Shown: positions 1 through 10,210 of the stretch, in pieces
How positions within the stretch are numbered: position 1 is the first letter of the stretch
How the letters are laid out: each line of letters begins with the position of its first letter
Assembly: GCF_002005225.1 (NCBI RefSeq)
Contig: NZ_CP019724.1
Location: 620,001 to 684,000, forward strand
Direction: 5' to 3'
Origin: Streptomyces pactum
GTDB taxonomy: Bacteria > Actinomycetota > Actinomycetes > Streptomycetales > Streptomycetaceae
Length of the DNA: 64,000 nt
Made by a program: the position numbers and the translations under genes
Notes under the pieces: generated by a model
Databases searched by the model: none
Seen by the model: only the letters and a program-made list of their open reading frames with translations
What the model was told of the DNA's origin: nothing

Positions 1-2
1 CC

Positions 3-2159
<2,157 letters not shown>

Positions 2160-2168
2160 TCCGCGCCT

Positions 2169-2208
2169 CCGCCGGGCCGGTCGCCGTCGTCGGCGGCCGG
2201 CCCGGCGG
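2169..2208. terminator. Bidirectional hairpin terminator between katE and the lipid kinase
   Basis: Arms 2169-2186 and 2191-2208 form an 18-bp stem with one mismatch and a TCGT loop, between two convergent stop codons. There is no U-tract, as is usual in Streptomyces. Confidence 0.75.
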
Positions 2209-2213
2209 CGTGT

Positions 2214-3095
2214 TCAGCACAGGACGCGCAGCGCCCCGGGCAGCACCCTCGCCGTGACGGGGACGACGGCCTCGACCTCGCCGTCCGCGCCGTAGGGTAT
2301 GGCCCGGTCGGCCTCGATGCGGACCTCCCGGCCCCGCAGGACGCGCACCTGGGGCCGGCGGACGTGGGCGCCCGAGCCGAGTTCGTTCATGAGGGCGAAG
2401 AACAGCCGCCGCGGCGCGTCGTGGATCATCACGACCTCCAGCAGGCCGTCGTCCACCCGGGCGGCGGGGGCGATGAGGCGGTTGGAGCCGTAGTAGCCGG
2501 AGTTGGCGGCCACGGTGGTGTAGCCGGTGAAGGCGTGCTCCTCGCCGTCGACGGTGACGCGGTAGCGCGTCGGGCGCCAGGTGGTGATCGCGCGCAACGC
2601 GCCGGCGTAGTAGGAGGCGGTGCCGCGCAGCAGGCGCGCGTGGTTGGCGTGGTGATTGGCGAGCGCGTCGACACCGGCGTAGACGCTGCCGAGCACGACG
2701 GTGCGGTCGTGGACGGCGGAGGTGACCTCGATGGTGTCGACGGGGCGGGGTGCGCCCCGCAGCAGCACCTCGGCGAGGGCGGCGGGCTCGGTGGGCAGTT
2801 CGAGGGCGCGGGCGAAGTCGTTGCCGCGGCCGGCCGGGACGAGGCCGAGCAGGGCGCCGGTTCCGCTGAGGGCTCCGCCGATCCCGCCGGCCATGCCGTC
2901 GCCGCCGACGGCGAGCACCACCCGGTCCCGTGCCCCGGCCTGCCGGGCGAGTTCCCGGGCGTGCGCGAGGCTGCGGCTGTACTCGGTCTCCAGCTCCGCC
3001 CCCGCCTCCCGCAGCAGCCGGGCCACCCCGAGCAGTGCGGCGGCCGAGGTGGCGCCGCCCGCGGTGGGGTTGACGACGGCGGTGAACTGTCGCAT
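2214..3095 (-). CDS. Diacylglycerol/lipid kinase family protein (YegS/DagK-like)
   Basis: Predicted 293-residue ATP-dependent lipid kinase that phosphorylates diacylglycerol or a related lipid at the membrane. The DAGK catalytic signature is complete: NPTAGG near residue 8, GGDGM near 68 and PAGRGNDFAR near 90. The C-terminal beta-sandwich half is also present. The ATG at 3095 is preceded by GGAGG eight bases upstream and is preferred to a longer frame starting at 3140. It lies directly downstream of the alkyl-DHAP-synthase-like gene in the same direction (72 bp gap). That spacing suggests an operon and a role in glycerolipid or ether-lipid turnover. The exact lipid substrate cannot be read from sequence. 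Confidence 0.88.
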   Translation of the reverse strand: MRQFTAVVNPTAGGATSAAALLGVARLLREAGAELETEYSRSLAHARELARQAGARDRVVLAVGGDGMAGGIGGALSGTGALLGLVPAGRGNDFARALELPTEPAALAEVLLRGAPRPVDTIEVTSAVHDRTVVLGSVYAGVDALANHHANHARLLRGTASYYAGALRAITTWRPTRYRVTVDGEEHAFTGYTTVAANSGYYGSNRLIAPAARVDDGLLEVVMIHDAPRRLFFALMNELGSGAHVRRPQVRVLRGREVRIEADRAIPYGADGEVEAVVPVTARVLPGALRVLC

Positions 3096-3167
3096 CGATG
3101 TGCCTCCGGGCTGACGGGTGGTGCCGGACTGTTGTCTCACGGGGTCGCAGCGGGCCGTGCCGCGGGG

Positions 3168-4766
3168 TCAGTCCTCGGGCAGCAGGACGCCCGGGCTGAG
3201 CAGTCCCGCCGGGTCCAGGCTCCGCTTGACCGCGCGCAGTGCCCCGATGCCGAGGGGGCCCGCCTCCCGGACGTACCAGTCGCGGTGGTCGGTGCCCACC
3301 CCGTGGTGGTGGGTGATGGTGCCGCCCGCCGCGAGGATCGCCTCGTTGGCCGCGTGCTTGGCCCGGGTCCAGTGCGCCACGGGGTCCTCGCCCTGGGCGC
3401 ACACGACGGTGAAGTACAGGGAGGCGCCGTTCTCGTAGACGTGCGAGATGTGGCACAGGACCAGCGGCGGGGTGCCCGCCTCGGTGAGGGTGCCGGTGAG
3501 CGCGCCGCGGACGGCGGCGTACAGCGCGGGGACGCGGGACCAGTAGGTCGCCGTCTCCAGGGTTTCGGCGAGCGCCCCGGCGTCGAGGAGGGAGTCCCGC
3601 AGGTAGGGAGCCGAGTAGCGGCCGTGGGCCCAGCGCTCCCCAGGTTCCTCGCCGGCGAGGACACCGCCGCTCGCGCGCAGTACGGCGGCGGCGCCCGCAC
3701 GGCGGTGCGCGGTGTCGTGCTCGGTGCCCTCGAAGCCGAGGACCGCCAGGCATCCGGCGTCCTGCCGCTTTGGAAAGGTGCCGATGGCGTCGGGCTGGGC
3801 GAGGCCGATCAGCGTCTCGGTCTCGTCGGACAGCCGCAGCACCGTGGGGCGCGGGCCGTCCTGGGCGAGCCGGCGCAGGGCCGCCGCGCCCTCCTCGAAG
3901 GAGGCGAAGCGCCAGCCCTCGTAGCGGCGGACCTCCGGCACGGGCCGCACCCGCACGGTGACGGACGTGATGACGCCGAAGGCGCCCTCGGAGCCCAGTA
4001 CGAGCTGGCGCAGGTCGGGGCCGGCCGCCGAGCGCGGGGCGCGGCCGGTGTCGAGGGTGCCCTCGGGGGTGGCGACGGTGAGGCCGAGGACCATCTCGTC
4101 GAAGCGGCCGTAGCCGGCGGAGGCCTGTCCGCTGGAGCGGGTCGCGGCGAAGCCGCCGATGGTGGCCCACTCGTAGGACTGGGGGAAGTGGCCGAGGGTG
4201 TAGCCGTGCTCGGCGAGGAGCGCCTCGGCCTCGGGAGCGCGCAGGCCGGGTTGCAGGGTGGCCGTGCGGGAGATCTCGTCGAGGTCGAGCAGGCGGTTCA
4301 TGCGGCGCGGGTCGAGGGCGACGAAGGTGCCGCGGCGGCCGGGTGCGAGGCCGCCGACGACGGAGGTGCCGCCGCCGAAGGGGACAAGGGCGAGACCGTG
4401 TTCGGCGCAGGCCTCCAGTACGGCGAGCACCTCGTCGTGGCCGTCCGGGAGGACGACGGCGGCCGGGGCGTCGGCGGTGTCCCCGGTCCGCATCCTCAGC
4501 AGGTCGGGGGTGGACTTGCCGCGGGTGTGGCGTATCCGGGTCTCCGCGTCCGTGCGCACCCCGTCCGCGCGGTCGCCGACGGCGGCCTCCAGCGCGCGGC
4601 GGGCGGCTTCCTCCAGCGGCGGCCCGGGCACGTCGATCTCCTCCAGCGGGACGGAGGCGGCGGCGCGGGGCTTGACGCCGAGCAGTTCCCGCAGCAGCCC
4701 GGTCACCGTGTCGGGCAGCGGCGTCGCACGGGCCGGGTCGCCCCAGCCGTTCCACAGCATGTCCAT
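3168..4766 (-). CDS. FAD-binding oxidase of the alkyl-dihydroxyacetonephosphate synthase (AGPS) family
   Basis: A 532-residue VAO/PCMH-fold flavoprotein. The N-terminal FAD-binding part carries PFGGGTSVVGG (129-139) and a Y-E-W-A-T-I-G-G-F-A-A-T-R block near 200. These match the FAD-contact blocks of alkyldihydroxyacetonephosphate synthase, which swaps the acyl group of acyl-DHAP for a fatty alcohol in ether-lipid synthesis. The C-terminal half has HHHGVG at 486-491, the His-rich active-site motif typical of AGPS and less so of lactate or glycolate oxidases. It is divergent from the TetR gene and upstream of a lipid kinase, near glpD, so the substrate pool is probably triose or glycerol phosphate. 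A D-lactate dehydrogenase-like role is the alternative. Confidence 0.85.
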   Translation of the reverse strand: MDMLWNGWGDPARATPLPDTVTGLLRELLGVKPRAAASVPLEEIDVPGPPLEEAARRALEAAVGDRADGVRTDAETRIRHTRGKSTPDLLRMRTGDTADAPAAVVLPDGHDEVLAVLEACAEHGLALVPFGGGTSVVGGLAPGRRGTFVALDPRRMNRLLDLDEISRTATLQPGLRAPEAEALLAEHGYTLGHFPQSYEWATIGGFAATRSSGQASAGYGRFDEMVLGLTVATPEGTLDTGRAPRSAAGPDLRQLVLGSEGAFGVITSVTVRVRPVPEVRRYEGWRFASFEEGAAALRRLAQDGPRPTVLRLSDETETLIGLAQPDAIGTFPKRQDAGCLAVLGFEGTEHDTAHRRAGAAAVLRASGGVLAGEEPGERWAHGRYSAPYLRDSLLDAGALAETLETATYWSRVPALYAAVRGALTGTLTEAGTPPLVLCHISHVYENGASLYFTVVCAQGEDPVAHWTRAKHAANEAILAAGGTITHHHGVGTDHRDWYVREAGPLGIGALRAVKRSLDPAGLLSPGVLLPED

Positions 4767-4862
4767 CGCCTGTCGTCCTCACGGTCGGTTCGGGAGTGCG
4801 GTCGGGAAGCCGTCGACACCGTCGGATGCCATCCGGACGCGGTCTCGCACGACCTCACTGGC

Positions 4863-4877
4863 GTTACACTGTTACAC
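4863..4877 (+). promoter_or_regulatory. GTTACAC direct repeat abutting the TetR start codon
   Basis: GTTACAC-T-GTTACAC ends one base before the ATG at 4878. The embedded TACACT could act as a -10 for a leaderless transcript, and the repeat could be an operator for the TetR protein encoded immediately downstream. Both roles are inferred from position. Confidence 0.4.
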
Positions 4878-5495
4878 ATGACGCCTAATCGTCACAACGA
4901 CTCGGCACGACAGAACACCCCGGACAACGACGCGGTACTGGACGCCGTGCGCGACTGCGTACTGGCCGTCGGGGTCCGCCGCACGACGATGACCGACGTC
5001 GCCCGCCGCGCCGGCCTCTCCCGGATGACGCTGTACCGGCGCTATCCGGACGTACGGTCCCTGGTCGGCGATCTGATGACCCGGGAATGGATCGCGGTGG
5101 CCACCGGGGCCATCCCCGGGCCCCGGCCGGGCGTGGGGACGCGTCCGCGCATCGTCGAAGGGCTGGTGACCGGGGTGGCGGCGTTCCGCGCCCACCCGCT
5201 CTTCCGCAAGATCGTCGACGTCGACCCGGAGCTGCTCCTGCCGTACGTCCTCGACCGGCGCGGGGCGAGCCAGGAGGCCCTGCTCGGGCTGCTGGCCGAC
5301 GCGCTGGCCGAGGGCCACGCCGACGGGTCGGTGCGCCCGGCCCACACCGGCCGGCAGGCGCGGTCCGTGCTGCTGATCGTCCAGTCCTTCGCCCTGTCGC
5401 TGCGGACCATGACCGACGAGGACGACGCCGAGCTGGCCCCCGCCGCCTTCCTCGCGGAGCTGCGCACCATCCTGGAGAGGACCCTCACGCCATGA
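4878..5495 (+). CDS. TetR-family transcriptional regulator
   Basis: A 205-residue one-component regulator. The N-terminal TetR helix-turn-helix (MTDVARRAGLSRMTLYRRYP, about residues 38-57) is followed by an all-helical ligand-binding domain. Its ATG follows a GTTACAC direct repeat with no Shine-Dalgarno sequence, so the message may be leaderless. The stop codon overlaps the start of glpD (ATGA), which implies translational coupling, and the gene diverges from the AGPS-like/lipid-kinase pair. By position it most likely controls both arms of this lipid or glycerol-phosphate locus. The ligand is unknown. Confidence 0.9.
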   Translation: MTPNRHNDSARQNTPDNDAVLDAVRDCVLAVGVRRTTMTDVARRAGLSRMTLYRRYPDVRSLVGDLMTREWIAVATGAIPGPRPGVGTRPRIVEGLVTGVAAFRAHPLFRKIVDVDPELLLPYVLDRRGASQEALLGLLADALAEGHADGSVRPAHTGRQARSVLLIVQSFALSLRTMTDEDDAELAPAAFLAELRTILERTLTP

Positions 5496-7078
5496 GCCCC
5501 ACCAGCAGCACCCCCGCCGCCGGGGCCTCCCTGTCCGCCGCGCGCCGTTCGCGCGAGCTGACCGACACGGTCGGCGGCCCCGTCGTGGACGTCCTGGTCG
5601 TCGGCCTCGGCGCGACCGGCGCCGGCGCCGCCCTGGACGCCGCGGCCCGTGGTCTGAGCGTCGTCGCCGTGGACGCCCACGACCTGGCCTTCGGCACCTC
5701 CCGCTGGAGCTCCAAGCTCATCCACGGCGGCCTGCGCTACCTCGCCTCCGCCCAGCTCGACGTCGCCCACGAGAGCGCGGTGGAGCGCGGGGTGCTGATG
5801 GCGCGCACCGCACCCCACCTGGTGCGCGCCCAGCCGTTCGTGCTGCCGCTGACGCCCCTGGTCTCCCGTGGTCAGGCCGCGCTGGCGTGGGCCGGGTTCC
5901 GGGCCGGCGACACCCTGCGGCTGGCGGCGCGCACCGCCCGGGCCACGCTGCCCGCGCCGCGCCGGCTGTCCGTCGTGGAGACCCGCCACCTCGCGCCGGC
6001 GCTGCGCTCCGACCGGCTGCGCGGCGGTCTGCTGTCCTGGGACGGCCGACTCACGGACGACGCCCGGCTGGTGACCGCGCTGGCCCGGACCGCCGCCGCA
6101 CGCGGGGCCCGGATCCTGACCCGGGTGAGGGCCCTGGAGCTGACCTCGTCCGGCGCCCGGGTACGCGACGAGCTCACCGGTGAGGAGGGCGTGGTCCGCG
6201 CCCGCGCGGTGCTCAACGCCTCCGGCGTGTGGGCCGGTGACCTGGTGGACGGCATCCGGGTCCGGCCCTCCCGCGGCACCCACCTCGTCCTGCGCTCCGA
6301 CCGGCTCGGCCCCCTGCCCGCGGGCCTGCACGTGCCGATCCCCGGGGAGACCAACCGCTTCGTCCTCGTCCTGCCCCAGGGCGACGGCCGGGTGTACGTC
6401 GGTCTGACCGACGAACCCGTCGACGGGGACATCCCGGACGTGCCCGAGGTGCCGGAGACCGACATCGGCTTCCTGCTCGACGTGCTCGGCTCCGTGCTGG
6501 AGGTGCCGGTCCACCGCGAGGACGTGGTGGGTGCCTTCGCGGGTCTGCGCCCCCTGCTGGACAGCACGTCCGCCGCCCGGCCGACAAACGGGCCCCGCAC
6601 GGCCGACGTCTCACGCCGGCACGCCGTGCTCACCTCGTCCCAGGGCGTGATCACCGTGGTCGGCGGCAAGCTCACCACGTACCGGCGCATGGCCGAGGAC
6701 GCCGTGGACGCCGCCGTCACGGCACGCCGCCTGGGCGCAGGCCCGTCCCCGACCGCCGCGCTGCCGCTGGTGGGCGCCGCCCCGCCGCACGCCCTGGCCG
6801 CGCTGCGGGCGCCGCGCCGTCTGGTGCGGAGCTACGGCACCGAGGCACCGGCGGTCCAGGCCCTCGCCGACCGCGATCCCCGGCTCGGGGAACGCCTCCT
6901 GCCGGACCACCCCGTCACCGGGGCCGAACTGCTCTGGGCGCTGCGTCACGAGGGTGCCCTGGACGAGACCGACCTGCTCGACCGCCGCACCCGCATCGGG
7001 CTGGTGCCCGAGGACCGGGAGGCGGCGCTGGAGACCGTACGCGCTCTCGTCGGCGAGGACGCGGCCCGGCGGGGCTGA
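5492..7078 (+). CDS. glpD: FAD-dependent glycerol-3-phosphate dehydrogenase
   Basis: A 528-residue membrane-associated flavoenzyme that oxidises sn-glycerol 3-phosphate to DHAP and passes electrons to quinone. The dinucleotide-binding motif GLGATG sits at 38-43. The GlpD block GTSRWSSKLIHGGLRYL follows at about 67-83, then the conserved VVGGKLTTYR near 390 and the C-terminal helical GlpD domain. It is translationally coupled to the upstream TetR gene by ATGA. Its product DHAP is the backbone precursor for the AGPS-like enzyme encoded divergently, which fits a shared pathway. Several Streptomyces carry more than one glpD; this looks like an accessory copy because no glpF or glpK is adjacent. 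Confidence 0.92.
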   Translation: MSPTSSTPAAGASLSAARRSRELTDTVGGPVVDVLVVGLGATGAGAALDAAARGLSVVAVDAHDLAFGTSRWSSKLIHGGLRYLASAQLDVAHESAVERGVLMARTAPHLVRAQPFVLPLTPLVSRGQAALAWAGFRAGDTLRLAARTARATLPAPRRLSVVETRHLAPALRSDRLRGGLLSWDGRLTDDARLVTALARTAAARGARILTRVRALELTSSGARVRDELTGEEGVVRARAVLNASGVWAGDLVDGIRVRPSRGTHLVLRSDRLGPLPAGLHVPIPGETNRFVLVLPQGDGRVYVGLTDEPVDGDIPDVPEVPETDIGFLLDVLGSVLEVPVHREDVVGAFAGLRPLLDSTSAARPTNGPRTADVSRRHAVLTSSQGVITVVGGKLTTYRRMAEDAVDAAVTARRLGAGPSPTAALPLVGAAPPHALAALRAPRRLVRSYGTEAPAVQALADRDPRLGERLLPDHPVTGAELLWALRHEGALDETDLLDRRTRIGLVPEDREAALETVRALVGEDAARRG

Positions 7079-7115
7079 GACCGGGCGGTCCGGTTCCGGC
7101 TCCGCCGGGGAACGG

Positions 7116-7397
7116 TCAGGTGAACTGTCCGCCGTCCTGGACGGCCTTGCGTACCTTCGCCTCCATCTTGTGCCGGGACTGACCCCCCTCCTTGACGTAC
7201 TCCGTCATCGCGGTCTGCGCGTCCCGGTCCAGGTCGCGCCAGGCCCGCACGGCGGTCTCGTAGGTGTGCGACTGCCGCGGGGTCCACTGATGCTGCGTGG
7301 GAGGCCCGTACGAAGCCCGCAGCTCCTCGACCCGGTGCCGGGCCAGGTCCGCCGCGCGACGCTTGTGCACGAGCTCTTCGAATGTGTGTACCACCAC
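7116..7397 (-). CDS. Small conserved hypothetical protein, charged and helical
   Basis: A 93-residue soluble protein of unknown function. It begins with GTG in a run of valine codons and has no signal peptide or membrane segment. The sequence is rich in Arg, Glu, Gln and Lys, with likely helices (FEELVHKRRAADLARHRVEE and AVRAWRDLDRDAQTAMTEYV). It resembles small actinobacterial proteins of unknown function. It is convergent with glpD (38 bp between stops) and divergent from the STAS gene, so it is probably monocistronic. Codon usage matches its neighbours. No function is assigned. Confidence 0.65.
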   Translation of the reverse strand: MVVHTFEELVHKRRAADLARHRVEELRASYGPPTQHQWTPRQSHTYETAVRAWRDLDRDAQTAMTEYVKEGGQSRHKMEAKVRKAVQDGGQFT

Positions 7398-7554
7398 ATC
7401 TCGACGGTAGTCAGAGGAGCGCCGTCGCGCGCGTCGAGCCGCTCACCGGCGGTCCGGGCACCACCGGTCTCGCCAAGTGGCCCACACGGACCCCCGGGAG
7501 CCATAGCATCAAGCCACCGACGACGGCCGGGCATATGCGAGAAGCGAGGGAAGC

Positions 7555-7920
7555 GTGGCGGACACCGAGGGAGCGGCGGTACCGGAGCGGCTGCTGATCA
7601 CCCGTACCACCACGGGCGACGGCGTCAGCATCGTCCTGCTCGCCGGAGAGGTCGATCTCGACGGCAGCAGTCAGCTCCGCGACGTCCTGCTGTCCTGTGT
7701 GCAGACGGCGCCGGGCACGGTGGTCGACTTCGGTGAGGTCGACTTCCTGGACTCGAGCGGCATAAACGTGCTCATCTCCGCCCACCAGGCCGCCGAGTCC
7801 CGCGGCGTCTGGTTCCGGCTCGCCGCCCCGCGGCAGGCCGTCGAGCGCGTGCTGCGGCTCGTGGGCGTCGACGCACTCATCGCCTGCTACCCGACCGTCG
7901 AGCAGGCCCTCGCGGCCTGA
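7555..7920 (+). CDS. STAS-domain anti-sigma factor antagonist
   Basis: A 121-residue single-domain STAS protein of the RsbV/SpoIIAA type. In partner switching, the unphosphorylated form binds an anti-sigma kinase and frees the sigma factor. The phosphorylation loop is intact: VDFLDSSGI at 63-70, with Ser68 the likely phospho-acceptor. The GTG start follows GAGGG at good spacing. Its stop lies only six bases from the stop of the convergent anti-sigma-kinase-like gene, a likely functional partner although transcribed from the other strand. Two PP2C phosphatases at 10-15 kb could dephosphorylate it. The cognate sigma factor is not in the window. Confidence 0.9.
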   Translation: MADTEGAAVPERLLITRTTTGDGVSIVLLAGEVDLDGSSQLRDVLLSCVQTAPGTVVDFGEVDFLDSSGINVLISAHQAAESRGVWFRLAAPRQAVERVLRLVGVDALIACYPTVEQALAA

Positions 7921-7926
7921 CGCCGG

Positions 7927-8400
7927 TCAGCGCAGCGGCAGGCGCGCGTACACCGTCTTCCCCGTCGCGTGCGGCTTGGTGATGATCTCGTCGCACAGGC
8001 GCGTCACGATCTCCAGACCGTGCCGGCCGACCCGCAGGGGGTCGCGGGGCAGGAACGTGGGGAACGCGTCCCCCGTGTCCGACACCGCGATCTCCACCGC
8101 GTCGTCCACCAGGGTCAGTTCCAGGCGGCAGGGACCGGGCGCGTGGCGGAGCGCGTTCGTCACCAGCTCGCTCGCGACCAGGCGCGCGGAGTCCAGGAAG
8201 GCGTCGTCCAGGGCCACGCCGCTCTCGCCCAGTCGCGCGACGAAGCCGTGCACGACGTCCCGGGAGGCCGGGATCATCGCCGATCCGCCCCTGAACTCCA
8301 CCACCGTGGACACGGCCGAGGCGGCCGCGGCATCGGGTCTGTGCGCCGGAGTCATACAGAGCCTCACCGTCCGGTCCGGGGCCGAGTAGGGCAAGCGCAT
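7927..8400 (-). CDS. RsbW-like ATP-binding anti-sigma regulatory kinase
   Basis: A GHKL-type HATPase_c_2 protein of 157 residues, or 142 if translation starts at the ATG at 8355. It should bind ATP and either phosphorylate a STAS antagonist or sequester a sigma factor. The N-box is visible as ASELVTNALRHAP, the G1 region as AVSDTGD and the G2 loop as VGRHGLEIV. A 14-base sequence (CGGGGCCGAGTAGG) at 8377-8390 recurs at 8480-8493 upstream. This hints that the first copy may be promoter DNA and that the ATG at 8355 (GAGG six bases ahead) may be the real start. Its neighbour is the convergent STAS gene. Confidence 0.85.
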   Translation of the reverse strand: MRLPYSAPDRTVRLCMTPAHRPDAAAASAVSTVVEFRGGSAMIPASRDVVHGFVARLGESGVALDDAFLDSARLVASELVTNALRHAPGPCRLELTLVDDAVEIAVSDTGDAFPTFLPRDPLRVGRHGLEIVTRLCDEIITKPHATGKTVYARLPLR

Positions 8401-8563
8401 GCCCCCGGTCCCTCACGATACGCACCGGAGCGGTCGGCACCGTCTCTTTGCCCCAACTTCCGCCGGACGCGCGGATTTCGAACAGGCCCGGGGCCGAGTA
8501 GGCCGGAAAGGGCGCCGTCCCGGTCGGCGACAGGCACAGCCGTGACTCGCGCTGAGGCGCGCG

Positions 8564-8600
8564 GGACCGCCCCGGACCCTCGTGGGCTCCGGGGCGGCCC
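8564..8600 (-). terminator. Hairpin terminator of the xylanase gene
   Basis: Arms 8564-8576 and 8588-8600 pair at 12 of 13 positions, with a small inner CCC-TCGT-GGG stem, 24 bases after the xylanase stop codon. Confidence 0.65.
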
Positions 8601-8623
8601 GGCGCTGCGGACGGATCAGCGGG

Positions 8624-10102
<1,479 letters not shown>

Positions 10103-10181
10103 TCACCCGTGCGGACCCACCGCGTGCGCGACCCTTGAGTCGTGGCGCATTCTTGCTGTGTCGCCCGCGTGACGGCGCACG

Positions 10182-10209
10182 GACGAGGTGAGGCCGACGA
10201 GGTGAGGCC
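10182..10209 (+). repeat. 14-bp tandem duplication at the start of the PP2C gene
   Basis: GACGAGGTGAGGCC occurs twice head-to-tail, one base before the ATG at 10211. Each copy holds a GAGGTGAGG ribosome-binding-like segment and a GTG, so the duplication doubles the possible initiation signals. Confidence 0.8.
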
Positions 10210-10210
10210 G

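Noticed and set aside
2364..5495. A plus-strand reading of more than 1,000 codons covering the lipid kinase and AGPS-like genes and running into the TetR gene.
   Set aside because: It is antisense to two genes with clear motifs and only its last 206 codons are real (TetR). Long antisense frames are expected at this GC content.
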